From Sandarakinorhabdus cyanobacteriorum (lineage in GTDB: Bacteria > Pseudomonadota > Alphaproteobacteria > Sphingomonadales > Sphingomonadaceae), in NCBI RefSeq assembly GCF_002251755.1, contig NZ_NOXT01000130.1, positions 992-39,099 on the forward strand: a DNA stretch of 38,108 nt, given 5' to 3'. Numbering within the stretch: position 1 is the stretch's first letter; the number at the start of each line of letters is the position of its first letter. The translations under genes and the position numbers were made by a program. Positions 8,929 to 17,335 of the stretch are shown here, piece after piece. The notes below the pieces were generated by a model. The model was not told the DNA's origin. It did not search any database and worked only from the letters and a program-made list of their open reading frames with translations.

Positions 8929-11051
8929 CAGAACTTGAACCGAACCGCCACGGTGCCGGCGCGCGGCTGGCCCGGCTGCACCCAAAGTTGCGCGAAGCTG
9001 TTGGTGTAATAGGTGGCGTTGAACAGGTTGCTGACCTCGGCAAAAATCTCGACACGCTCGCTGATGTCGGCCCGCGCAAACAGCCGTGCCAGCGTGTAGG
9101 CCGGCAGGAAGAACTGGGTGGCGGTTTCGCCCAGCCGGCCGCCGGTGTGCTGCACGCCGCCGCCCAGGGTCAGCTTCACATCATCGGTTATCGCAATCGC
9201 CTTGGCCGCTTGCACGTTGAACTGATGGCGCGGAATGTTGATCAGCCGGTCACCCACGCGGATGTTCAGGCTGAAATTGGGATCGAGCACGGCGGCGCGG
9301 GCGGTGGCATCAACAAAGGCATAGCTCAGCAGCAGATCGACATCGCCGGGCAGCTTGCCGTTCAGATCAACCTCCAGACCGCGGCTGCGGGCCCGGCCGA
9401 TCGGCACCGAAAAGCCGGGGTTGGCCGGATCGGCGGCCAGCACATTGTCCTTGGTAAGGTTGAACAGCGCGATGGTGCCGGTCAGCTTGCCGTCGAGCAG
9501 ATTGAGCTTGGTGCCGATCTCGGCCGAGCGGCTGGTTTCGGGGTTGAAAATGCGCCCGGCCACATCGGCGCCGATGTTGGCGCGAAAGCCCTCGCCATAG
9601 GCGGCATAGAAGGACAGGGTGGGATTGGCTTCATACACGATGCCAGCCTGCGGCGAGAAGCGGTTGAAATCGCGGGCACTGGCCACGCCATTGGCACGAT
9701 TGAGCGTGGTCAGCGAGAAATCGTCATAACGGCCGCCCAGCCGGATCTGCACGTCGCCGCCCAGATCAATCTGATCCTGGACATAAAGGCCAAAGGCCTT
9801 TTGCGTGTCGAGCCGGTTGGTCTGCGGGCCCGGCGTGGGTAGCGGGAAACGGCCATAGACCGGCGCGAAGATATCGATGTCGTTCGATTGCTGGGCGGTG
9901 GTGGTGGCGCCGATCGCTGCCGGGCGGAAGCGCAGGAAGAGCTGGCTGTTTTCGAACCGGTCATAGTCGGCGCCAAACAGCACGCGGTGTTTCAGGCCGC
10001 CGGTTTCGAGCCGGCCCTGCACTTCGCCGCGCAGCACCTGATGTTCGGCATCATAATCGCGGAAGCGGCGCTGCCGCGACAGCGACCGGCCATCGCGGCC
10101 CAGGCGCTGGCGGCTGCCGGCCAGTTCGGCTTCGGTGGAAAAGCCGGTCAGGCGCGTGTCGCGGTGCTGGCCGCCGATCAGGATCGACCAGTCCGCATTG
10201 AAGTCATGGCTCAGCTGCAGCTGGTGGCCGGTGACCTCGGCATCCAGCGGGCCGTCGCCCGGCTCGCCCAGGAAGGTGCGGCGGCTCATGGCGCCTAACT
10301 GGCCATTGATGGCAACGACACCGCGATCAAACTGCGCTTCGGCGCGGGTCAGCTCCAGCTCATAGGTCAGCGCTGTCGCCTCGCCCAGCTTGACCAGCAC
10401 GGATGGCGTGAAACCCCAACGCTGGGACCGCGTGCCGCGGAAGCTGCCGGCATCCTCATAAAAACCGATCAGCCGCACGGCCGCCGTCTCGCCGGCCGCC
10501 AGATTGACATCGGCATCCACGCGCTGCCGGTCCCAGCTGCCGGCCTGCACGCCGATGGTGCCCCGCGTGTCGAAATCCGCCTTCTTGGTGACGATGTTGA
10601 TCACGCCGCCCGGTTCACCCCGGCCATAAAGTGCGGCCTGCGGACCCTTCAACACTTCGATCTTCTCGACGCCGGACACATCGCGGCTGCCGCCAAAGCC
10701 GCGGCCATTGTTGTAGCCATTGACGAGATAGCCGGACGGCAGATTTTCATCCCCGGCAAAGCCGCGCACGGCAAAGGCATCCCAGAGGCCGCCGAAATTG
10801 TTCTGCCGCGCCACCGAGGCGTTGAGATCAAGCGCATCGGTGAGGCGCAGCACATTGTTGTTGTTCAGCCAGGTCTGATCGATCGTGGTGATCGCGGCCG
10901 GGGTTTCCTGCACCGTGAAATCGCCGCGATAGGGCTGGCGGCTGGCGGTGACGGTGATTTCCGCCGCGGCATCGCCGCCGTCATCGGCTGCCGCCGCCAG
11001 GGCCGGCATCGCCGTGCCCGCCAACAACAGCATCATCATGGTGCGAATCAT
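8928..11051 (-). CDS. Module A TonB-dependent receptor
   Basis: A 707-residue outer-membrane receptor. It has a signal peptide with hydrophobic core MMMLLLAGTAMPALA, then a TonB box EITVTA (31-36). The plug domain is typical of siderophore-type receptors (IEVLKGPQAALYGRGEPGG, then NIVTKK), followed by a 22-strand-type barrel ending in the aromatic-terminated strand VAVRFKF. The ATG at 11051 is preferred over upstream in-frame starts because the signal peptide begins there. Upstream, 39 bases before the start, lies a Zur-like element shared with the COG0523 gene of module B. It is the first gene of a four-gene coupled set with an ABC ATPase and two ABC-2 permeases, so receptor and inner-membrane machinery probably serve one substrate. 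From memory, the Caulobacter Zur regulon has an operon of similar design (ZnuK with ZnuGHI); that comparison needs checking. Confidence 0.9.
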   Translation of the reverse strand: MIRTMMMLLLAGTAMPALAAAADDGGDAAAEITVTASRQPYRGDFTVQETPAAITTIDQTWLNNNNVLRLTDALDLNASVARQNNFGGLWDAFAVRGFAGDENLPSGYLVNGYNNGRGFGGSRDVSGVEKIEVLKGPQAALYGRGEPGGVINIVTKKADFDTRGTIGVQAGSWDRQRVDADVNLAAGETAAVRLIGFYEDAGSFRGTRSQRWGFTPSVLVKLGEATALTYELELTRAEAQFDRGVVAINGQLGAMSRRTFLGEPGDGPLDAEVTGHQLQLSHDFNADWSILIGGQHRDTRLTGFSTEAELAGSRQRLGRDGRSLSRQRRFRDYDAEHQVLRGEVQGRLETGGLKHRVLFGADYDRFENSQLFLRFRPAAIGATTTAQQSNDIDIFAPVYGRFPLPTPGPQTNRLDTQKAFGLYVQDQIDLGGDVQIRLGGRYDDFSLTTLNRANGVASARDFNRFSPQAGIVYEANPTLSFYAAYGEGFRANIGADVAGRIFNPETSRSAEIGTKLNLLDGKLTGTIALFNLTKDNVLAADPANPGFSVPIGRARSRGLEVDLNGKLPGDVDLLLSYAFVDATARAAVLDPNFSLNIRVGDRLINIPRHQFNVQAAKAIAITDDVKLTLGGGVQHTGGRLGETATQFFLPAYTLARLFARADISERVEIFAEVSNLFNATYYTNSFAQLWVQPGQPRAGTVAVRFKF

Positions 11052-11089
11052 GCCAACCCCAATCCTGTTCGGTTCTGTTCGGGCTGCGA

Positions 11090-11104
11090 GATACAAGATA
11101 ACAT
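11090..11104. promoter_or_regulatory. Predicted Zur-type operator of module A
   Basis: GATACAAGATAACAT stands 39 bp upstream of the TonB receptor start. It matches 14 of 15 bases of the element upstream of the COG0523 GTPase (GATACAAAATAACAT on the minus strand at 30979-30965). The ATAACAT half-site is that of Zur boxes. No Zur gene is present in the window, so the regulator is inferred. Confidence 0.6.
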
Positions 11105-11143
11105 CAAATGCGCAAGCCGGCAGCTGACGCGCCCGATCGAGCC

Positions 11144-12184
11144 TCAGGCAGTGGCACGCACCACCAGTTCGGGCGGCAGCACCAGGCTTTCCGTCTTCTC
11201 GCCGGCCAGCCGGCGCAGCAACAGGTCCACCAGGCCGCGGGCACCGGCCGCGATGTCCTGCCGGATGGTGGTGAGCGGCGGCACGGTCTGCCCAGCCAGC
11301 GGCAGATCATCAAAGCCCACCAGCCGCATGCGCTGCGGCACGGCCAGGCCGCGATCCTGCAGCGCCTTCAGGCAGGCCACCGCCAGCGTGTCGGTCGCGG
11401 CGAAAATCCCATCGATCTGGCCGGCGTGGCGGGCCAGGTGGCCGGCAATCTCATCGGGCATGCGATCAATCGCCAGATGGGTGGGGCAGGCCATGATCGG
11501 CACCCCGGCCCGTGCCGCCACATCACCGGCCCCGGCAAAGCGGGCGGCAAATTCCATCGGCTCGGTATCGCCCAGGAACATCAGGCTGGTCGCCCCGGCG
11601 GCGATCAGCTGCTGGGCCGCCAGCCGCCCGCCCAGCCGGTTGTCGGTGCCCACCACGCAATGGCGCTGGCCCTGCTGGTGGTTGCCCCACACCACCATCG
11701 GCAGATAGGCGGCGGCCGCCTCCTCGATCCGGTCGAACTGGTCCGATTGGCCGATGACGATCAGGCCGTCGACCATGCCCGAACCGGTGAAGCGGGCCAG
11801 CCAATCCTCGTCGCGATCCGGGATCACCCGGCGCAGCATCAGGTCATAGCCATGCTCGGTCAGCTCGTCGGCTAGGTGGCCGAGCAAGGTCATGAAGAAA
11901 CTGTCGGAAATCTGCTGGCGCCGGTCATGGCCCAGCGGAATGGCCACGCCCACCACGCCGGTTTTCTGGCGGCGCAGGTTGCTGGCCATCTGGTTCAGTT
12001 GAAAGCCGTGTGTCCGCGCCAGCTGCTGGATGCGATCACGGGTGCGGGCGTTGACCAGTGCATTGCCGGCCAGCGCGCGCGACACGGTGCCGGGCGACAC
12101 GCCGGCCAGCCGCGCCAGATCGGTGATGGTGCGCACCTGGCCATCGGCCAGCGAGGTTTCGAGGCTGTCGTCGGGCATCGCCAT
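11144..12184 (-). CDS. LacI-family repressor of the sucrose locus
   Basis: A 346-residue LacI/GalR regulator. The N-terminal helix-turn-helix and hinge are clear: TITDLARLAGVSPGTVSRAL (19-38), then HGFQLNQMASNLRR, where the hinge helix has the NQMASNLR form of the usual N..AR.L motif. The periplasmic-binding-protein-like effector domain follows, with MVDGLIVIG, DNRLGGRLAAQQLI, DGIFAATDTLAVACLKAL and the dimer region GFDDLPLAGQTVPPLTTIRQD. Its start overlaps the MFS stop as TGATG, so repressor and transporter are co-translated. Two CAAACGTTTG palindromes in the divergent intergenic region at 13584-13616 are the likely operators. The inducer is probably sucrose, fructose or a derivative, judged from neighbours. 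Confidence 0.93.
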   Translation of the reverse strand: MAMPDDSLETSLADGQVRTITDLARLAGVSPGTVSRALAGNALVNARTRDRIQQLARTHGFQLNQMASNLRRQKTGVVGVAIPLGHDRRQQISDSFFMTLLGHLADELTEHGYDLMLRRVIPDRDEDWLARFTGSGMVDGLIVIGQSDQFDRIEEAAAAYLPMVVWGNHQQGQRHCVVGTDNRLGGRLAAQQLIAAGATSLMFLGDTEPMEFAARFAGAGDVAARAGVPIMACPTHLAIDRMPDEIAGHLARHAGQIDGIFAATDTLAVACLKALQDRGLAVPQRMRLVGFDDLPLAGQTVPPLTTIRQDIAAGARGLVDLLLRRLAGEKTESLVLPPELVVRATA

Positions 12185-13509
12185 CAGGCCGCCTGCGTTC
12201 GTGGCAGGCGCTGGCCGGCGTCCACCAGCAGGGTGGCGCCAGCCCCGGCCAGCATCAGGCCGCCGGCCAGCAACAGCACGTTGCGCGGATCACCGCCCAG
12301 CAGCGGCCGGTAGAGCAAGGGCATGGTGAGCGTCTGGATCAACATGGGCACCACAATGAACATGTTGAAGATGCCCATGTAAATCCCGTTGCGTTCCGGC
12401 GGGATGGAATCGGCCAGCATGACATGAAGATTGCCCATCATGCCGGCCCAGCCCAGGCCAATGCCGATCATCAGGCCGAACAGCGCCAACGGTGACGAGA
12501 CGCCAGGGATCATCAGCATGGCCGCGCCCGATGCCGCAAGGCACAGGGCATGCACCAGCCGCACCCCCAGCCGCCGCACCAATGGGATCAGCAGCAGCGC
12601 CCCGGCAAATGCGACCAGATTGTAAAGCGCGCCGGCCTGCTGCGCCGTCAGCGTCGCCGCACGGAAAGCCGCGCTTTGCGGATCGGCGGTGCCATGAAGG
12701 CTGCGGGCGACGGCAAAGCTGATGAACTGCCAATAGGCGAACATCGCATACCATTGGCACAACATCGGCCAGACCAGCTGTCGCATCGGCCGCGGCATGT
12801 CGCGCACGGCCGCCGCAATATCGGCCAGGGTGCCGCGCCAGCCAAGCGGCCGCGCCGCCAGCGCCGCCCGTTCGGCCGGCGCCAGCGGCAGTTCCGGCAC
12901 CCGCCACACCGACCAGACAATGGTGCTGATCGACAGGATCGCGCCGATCACGAAGGCGATGCGCACCACGGCCGGGATGCCATTGCCATCCACCACATCA
13001 CGGCCCACCAGCGCCGTGAGCAGACTGGGCGCCAGATAGGACAGGCATTGCGCCAGGCCGGTGAAGGCGCTTTGGGTCAGGAATCCGGTCGCGCGCTGAT
13101 CCGGCGCCAGCCGATCGGCGACATAGGCGCGATAGGGTTCCATGGTGATGTTGTTGCCGGCATCCAGGATCCACAACAGCGAGGCCGCCATCCACAGCGT
13201 GGCCGAATGCGGCATGGCCAACAGCGCCAGCGAACAGATCAGCGCGCCGGCCAGGAAATAGGGTGTGCGCCGGCCCAGCCGCGACAGGGTCCGGTCACTC
13301 ATCGCGCCGATCAGCGGCTGCACCAACAAACCGGTCATCGGCCCGGCCAGCCAGAGGAGCGGCATCGTCGCCTCCTCGGCCCCCAGCATGCCATAGATCG
13401 GGCCCATATTGGCCTGCTGCAGGCCAAAGCTGAACTGCAAACCAAAGAAGCCGATGTTCATTTCCACGATTCGCCACAGTGAAAGCCGTGGTTTTTCTGC
13501 CGCTTGCAT
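12184..13509 (-). CDS. MFS/GPH-type sugar transporter (predicted sucrose uptake)
   Basis: A 441-residue, about 12-helix inner-membrane permease. The start at 13509 ([10 protein letters not shown]) is set by GGGGAGGAG just upstream. Open frame further upstream only shadows the opposite TonB gene. Features of the glycoside-pentoside-hexuronide/SLC45-like branch of the major facilitator superfamily include [20 protein letters not shown] in helix 1, the loop [21 protein letters not shown] between helices 2 and 3, and [19 protein letters not shown]. This branch contains bacterial and eukaryotic sucrose/maltose proton symporters. It is divergent from the TonB receptor and translationally coupled to the LacI repressor. 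With a TonB receptor, GH68 enzyme and fructokinase next door, sucrose is the expected substrate; another beta-fructoside remains possible. Confidence 0.88.
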   Translation of the reverse strand: MQAAEKPRLSLWRIVEMNIGFFGLQFSFGLQQANMGPIYGMLGAEEATMPLLWLAGPMTGLLVQPLIGAMSDRTLSRLGRRTPYFLAGALICSLALLAMPHSATLWMAASLLWILDAGNNITMEPYRAYVADRLAPDQRATGFLTQSAFTGLAQCLSYLAPSLLTALVGRDVVDGNGIPAVVRIAFVIGAILSISTIVWSVWRVPELPLAPAERAALAARPLGWRGTLADIAAAVRDMPRPMRQLVWPMLCQWYAMFAYWQFISFAVARSLHGTADPQSAAFRAATLTAQQAGALYNLVAFAGALLLIPLVRRLGVRLVHALCLAASGAAMLMIPGVSSPLALFGLMIGIGLGWAGMMGNLHVMLADSIPPERNGIYMGIFNMFIVVPMLIQTLTMPLLYRPLLGGDPRNVLLLAGGLMLAGAGATLLVDAGQRLPRTQAA

Positions 13510-13583
13510 GGCCACTCCTCCCCGCGTGCCGCCTCTGCCGGACTGCACTGCACTTCCCTGCCTGCCACAGAATCGGCGAAATT

Positions 13584-13593
13584 CAAACGTTTG
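13584..13593. promoter_or_regulatory. LacI-family operator 1 (CAAACGTTTG)
   Basis: This perfect 10-bp palindrome has a central CG, the hallmark of LacI/GalR operators (in context TTCAAACGTTTGCA). Its centre is 23 bp from that of the second copy, about two helical turns, so two dimers could bind on one face. It lies between the divergent MFS-LacI and TonB genes. Confidence 0.85.
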
Positions 13594-13620
13594 CATTTTT
13601 TGTTTGCAAACGTTTGTAAC
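13591..13620 (+). promoter_or_regulatory. Candidate promoter of the sucrose TonB-GH68-ROK operon
   Basis: TTGCAT (13591-13596) and TGTAAC (13615-13620) with an 18-bp spacer form a plausible -35/-10 pair. Both hexamers overlap the two palindromic operators, so repressor binding would directly block RNA polymerase. The ATG follows 45 bases after the -10 element. Confidence 0.5.
13607..13616. promoter_or_regulatory. LacI-family operator 2 (CAAACGTTTG)
   Basis: This is the second copy of the same 10-bp palindrome, in context TGCAAACGTTTGTA (13605-13618). The identical core and fixed spacing to copy 1 argue strongly that both are sites for the locally encoded LacI-family protein. Confidence 0.85.
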
Positions 13621-13665
13621 GAAGCTATGCCTGTCCGCAACCATAAGGGAGAGGAGCAGTATCGC

Positions 13666-16131
13666 ATGAAGATTCGCCACGCATTGGCCATCGGGGTGGC
13701 GTTCGCCGCTCTCGGCGCACCGGCCTTCGCACAAACCGAAACCGCCAAGGCCGACGCCGCCAAACCGGACAGCAGCGACGATGCCCTGGGCCTGGAAGAG
13801 ATTGTCGTGACGGCCAGCGCCCGCCCGGCCAACCGCCTCGACACCTCGGTCTCGGTCAGCGCGCTGTCCACCCAGGCGGTGCTGGATGCCGCCCCGCGCA
13901 CCACGGCTGAAATCTTCCGCCAGATCCCCGGCATCCGTTCGGAATCGACCGGCGGTGACGGCAATGCCAACATCGCCGTGCGCGGTCTGCCGGTCGCATC
14001 GGGCGGCGCCAAGTTCCTGCAGCTGCAGGAAGATGGCCTGCCGGTGATGCAGTTCGGCGACATCGCGTTCGGCAACGCCGACATCTTCCTGCGCGCCGAC
14101 CAGACCATCCGCTCGATTGAAGCGGTGCGCGGCGGCTCCGCCTCCACCCTCGCCTCCAACGCGCCGGGCGGCGTCATCAACTTCATCAGCAAGGATGGCA
14201 GCGAGGATGGCGGCACGCTGATCGGCACCGCCGGCGTTGACTTCGAGGAATATCGCCTCGATTTCAACTATGGCGCCCGCATCGGTGACAAGACCCGCTT
14301 CAACATCGGCGGCTTCTGGCGCGAAGGCGAGGGCCCGCGCCGCGCCGGTTACAACGGCAACAGCGGCTATCAGGTGAAGGCCAACCTCACCCAGGAATTT
14401 GAGGGCGGCTATGTGCGGATCAATGCCAAGCATCTGAACGATCGCGCCATTGGCTATCTGCCGATGCCGATGCTGGTCACCGGTTCCAACGCCGATCCCA
14501 AATTCCAGTCCTTCACCAATTTCGACATCCTGCGCGACACGCCGCACAGCGCCTTCTTCACCACGGCCGCCGGTCTTGATGGCAACAACAACCGCCGCGT
14601 CACCGATATCCGCGACGGCATGCGCGCGATGGTCACCACGCTGGGCCTCGAAGCCCAGTTCGAGCTGGCCGATGGCCTGACGATCGAGGAACGTTTCCGC
14701 TGGTCCAGCGTGAAGGGCCGCTTCGTCTCGCCCTTCCCGTCGGAAGTGGGCCCGGCTGCCGGCATCGGCAATTCGGTCGGCCAGCTGCTCACCGGCACCG
14801 CCGGCTCCTACAATCTTGTCTATGCCAACGGCCCCAACGGCGGCCGCGCCTTCAACAATGCCAATGGCCTGTTGATGCGCACCCACTTGTTCAACACCGA
14901 AATCAATGATTTCGGCGGCTTCACCAACGATCTGAAGCTGACCAAGGATTTCGGCAAGGTCACCGCCACGCTGGGCTTCTACAAGGCCCGCCAGAACATC
15001 GACATGGACTGGACGTGGGACAGTTTCCTGATGGAGGTCCAGGGCCGCAACGCCGCGCTGGTCGATGTGGTCAACCCGGCCAATGGCGCGGTGCTCACCC
15101 GCAATGGTCTTTATGCCTATGGCGTGCCGTTCTGGGGCAATTGCTGCCAGCGCAGCTATGATGTCAGCTACGACATCAATGCCCCCTATCTGGCGGTGAA
15201 CGCCGATCTGGGCGCCCTCAGCCTCGATGGCTCGCTGCGGTGGGACAATGTCTCGGCGCGCGGCAGCTATGCCGGCACGCTGCAGGCCAGCAACTTCGAT
15301 GTCGATGGCAATGGCTCCATCCAGCCGGTCGAACGGTCCGTGTCGCTGATCGCCAACGGCACACCCAGCCCGGTCAACTATGACGTCGGCTATTTCTCCT
15401 GGTCACTCGGCGCCAACTATCGCCTGAATGACGACACGGCGGTGTTTGCCCGGGCCAGCCGTGGCGGCCGTGCCAACGCCGATCGCCTGCTGTTCGGCGT
15501 GGTGCTGCCCAACGGCGGCGTGCGCAAGCAGGATGCGGTGGATCATGTCGATCAGTATGAAATCGGCGTGAAATACAAGTCGCGCGGTTTCGGCCTCTTC
15601 GTCACCGGCTTCTATGCCCGCACCCAGGAACAGAATTTCGAGGCCACCACCCAGCGCTTCTTCGATCGCACCTACGACGCCAAGGGCATCGAGCTTGAGG
15701 CCGCCTATCGCACCGGCCCGTTCGATCTGCGCGCCGGCGCGACCTGGACGGATGCGACCATCGCCAGCGATGCCATCACCCCGGCCAACCAGGGCAACAC
15801 CCCGCGCCGCCAGGCCAGCCTGATCTATCAGGTCACCCCGTCGGTTGATCTGGATGTCGCGCGCTTCGGCCTCAACATCGTCGGCACCACCCGCGCCTTC
15901 GCGCAGGACAACAACCAGCTGGTGTTCCCGGCCTACACCCAGGTCAACGCCTTCGTGAACGTCCGCCCGGTCGATCGCGTCGAAGTCTCCCTGAATGCCA
16001 ACAATCTGTTCAACGCGGTTGGCATCACCGAGGCGGAGGAAGGCGCCATCACCCAGGGCGCCAACAACTTCCTGCGCGCCCGTGCCATCAACGGCCGGAC
16101 CATCACCGCATCGGTGCGGTTCGACTTCTGA
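13666..16131 (+). CDS. TonB-dependent receptor, predicted sucrose/oligosaccharide uptake
   Basis: An 821-residue outer-membrane receptor. The signal peptide is about residues 1-22 (ALAIGVAFAALGAPAFA, cleavage before QTE), and the TonB box is EEIVVTA (44-50). The plug has QIPGIRSESTGGDGNANIAV and IRSIEAVRGGSAS with NAPGGVINFISK. The large barrel ends in ASVRFDF. The ATG at 13666 is supported by GGGAGAGGAG 8-17 bases upstream and by the signal peptide. It heads the plus-strand sucrose operon and lies directly behind the LacI operators. The plan matches the Xanthomonas sux locus (TonB receptor, LacI regulator, MFS transporter, sucrose-cleaving enzyme), where the receptor brings sucrose across the outer membrane. 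Substrate assignment rests on neighbours. Confidence 0.93.
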   Translation: MKIRHALAIGVAFAALGAPAFAQTETAKADAAKPDSSDDALGLEEIVVTASARPANRLDTSVSVSALSTQAVLDAAPRTTAEIFRQIPGIRSESTGGDGNANIAVRGLPVASGGAKFLQLQEDGLPVMQFGDIAFGNADIFLRADQTIRSIEAVRGGSASTLASNAPGGVINFISKDGSEDGGTLIGTAGVDFEEYRLDFNYGARIGDKTRFNIGGFWREGEGPRRAGYNGNSGYQVKANLTQEFEGGYVRINAKHLNDRAIGYLPMPMLVTGSNADPKFQSFTNFDILRDTPHSAFFTTAAGLDGNNNRRVTDIRDGMRAMVTTLGLEAQFELADGLTIEERFRWSSVKGRFVSPFPSEVGPAAGIGNSVGQLLTGTAGSYNLVYANGPNGGRAFNNANGLLMRTHLFNTEINDFGGFTNDLKLTKDFGKVTATLGFYKARQNIDMDWTWDSFLMEVQGRNAALVDVVNPANGAVLTRNGLYAYGVPFWGNCCQRSYDVSYDINAPYLAVNADLGALSLDGSLRWDNVSARGSYAGTLQASNFDVDGNGSIQPVERSVSLIANGTPSPVNYDVGYFSWSLGANYRLNDDTAVFARASRGGRANADRLLFGVVLPNGGVRKQDAVDHVDQYEIGVKYKSRGFGLFVTGFYARTQEQNFEATTQRFFDRTYDAKGIELEAAYRTGPFDLRAGATWTDATIASDAITPANQGNTPRRQASLIYQVTPSVDLDVARFGLNIVGTTRAFAQDNNQLVFPAYTQVNAFVNVRPVDRVEVSLNANNLFNAVGITEAEEGAITQGANNFLRARAINGRTITASVRFDF

Positions 16132-16142
16132 TCGACTCCCCC

Positions 16143-16172
16143 GGCCGGGGTTGCCACGTGGCAGCCCCGGCC
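16143..16172 (+). terminator. Strong intercistronic hairpin after the sucrose TonB gene
   Basis: GGCCGGGGTTGCCAC (16143-16157) is followed directly by its near-exact complement GTGGCAGCCCCGGCC (16158-16172), with one G-T wobble. The stem begins 12 bases after the TonB stop and 45 bases before the GH68 start. No U-run follows. It may be a partial terminator or an mRNA-stabilising hairpin that sets the receptor-to-enzyme ratio. Confidence 0.5.
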
Positions 16173-16216
16173 ACCCCACTATCGTCACCCACTCCTGCCA
16201 CATCGGGCCCCCGTTC

Positions 16217-17335
16217 ATGACCAGCCGCTGGACTGTCGCCGCCGCCGGCACCGCCAATGCCGCCCAGGCCGCCCAGGTGCCGCTGATCACCGGCGTCGAC
16301 CGTCAGGGCCTGGCCTCCGACCGGCTCTATTGGGATTTGTGGCCGATCCAGGACGAACAGGGCCGCATCGCCCGGCTTGCCGGGCGGGAATTTTGGATGG
16401 TCCTCACCGCGCCCGATCGCGGCGACCCGGCGCTGCGCCACTTCGAGGCAAAGATCCACCTGCTCGAACGGCGTGACGGCCAGTGGCAGGATCTGGGCCC
16501 GGTGCTGCCGGATGGGCCGGTGCCCTATGAGCGCGAATGGGCCGGCTCCGCCGTCACCAACGGCACCAATGTCACCCTTTATTTCACCGCGGCCGGCACC
16601 GCTGCCCGGCCCGGCGGCTATCAGCAGCAGCTTTTCGAAGCCAGCGCCGCCATCGGCGCCGATGGCCGGCCGCACGGCTGGTCGCACCCCCGGCCCTCGC
16701 TGCGCGGGCCTCATCCCGCCTATATGCTGGCCGATGCCCATGAAGGCGAAGCCGGCAAGATCAAGGCCTTCCGCGATCCGGCCTGGTTCCGCGATCCGGC
16801 CGACGGCCACGAATATCTGATCTTCACCGCCTCGCTGGCCGGGGCCATCAGCGATCACAACGGCGCGGTTGGCATCGCCCGCAAGGCCAGCGATGGCGGC
16901 TGGCAGCTGCTGCCGCCGCTGGTCACCGCCGATGGCGCCAACAACGAGCTGGAACGCGCCCATGTCGTGGTTCACGCGGGGCGTTATCATGTCTTCTGGG
17001 CCACCCAGTCCAGCACCTTCGCCCCCGGTCTCGGCCATGCGCCGGGCGGGCTTTACGGCATGGTCGCCGATACGCTGTTCGGGCCCTACACGCCGCTGAA
17101 TGGCTCCGGCCTGGTGCTGTGCAACCCGCCATCGGCGCCGCTGCAAAGCTATAGCTGGATCGTCACGGCCGAACTCACCGTGGCCAGCTTTGTCGATTTC
17201 ATCGGCCTCAATGGCACGGGCGTCCCGGCCGATCCGGCGACAGCGCGGCGCCATTTCGGCGGGGTGCCGGCGCCGCTGCTGCACCTGTCGCTGCTTGGCC
17301 ACGGCGCCAACCTGGTGCACACGCAAGCGGCATGA
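16217..17335 (+). CDS. Glycoside hydrolase family 68 enzyme (levansucrase/beta-fructofuranosidase type)
   Basis: A 372-residue five-bladed beta-propeller enzyme with the GH68 catalytic set: nucleophile D40 in LYWDLWPIQ, EWAGSA (107-112, cf. EWSGSA of SacB), transition-state stabiliser D187 in FRDP, and the acid/base motif ELERAH with E246-R247. These enzymes split sucrose and transfer fructosyl to water or growing levan. It is shorter than Bacillus SacB (473 aa) and has no evident signal peptide; Zymomonas levansucrase, from the same order, also lacks one yet is exported. With an MFS sucrose permease and a cytosolic fructokinase beside it, an intracellular sucrose hydrolase is at least as likely. 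Coupled to the ROK gene by an ATGA overlap. Which activity dominates cannot be read from sequence. Confidence 0.87.
   Translation: MTSRWTVAAAGTANAAQAAQVPLITGVDRQGLASDRLYWDLWPIQDEQGRIARLAGREFWMVLTAPDRGDPALRHFEAKIHLLERRDGQWQDLGPVLPDGPVPYEREWAGSAVTNGTNVTLYFTAAGTAARPGGYQQQLFEASAAIGADGRPHGWSHPRPSLRGPHPAYMLADAHEGEAGKIKAFRDPAWFRDPADGHEYLIFTASLAGAISDHNGAVGIARKASDGGWQLLPPLVTADGANNELERAHVVVHAGRYHVFWATQSSTFAPGLGHAPGGLYGMVADTLFGPYTPLNGSGLVLCNPPSAPLQSYSWIVTAELTVASFVDFIGLNGTGVPADPATARRHFGGVPAPLLHLSLLGHGANLVHTQAA

Noticed and set aside
13510-14886. N-terminal extension of about 460 codons on the MFS transporter
   Set aside because: The frame is antisense to the TonB receptor and crosses the operator region. 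The MFS start at 13509 has a strong ribosome site and begins the conserved first helix.
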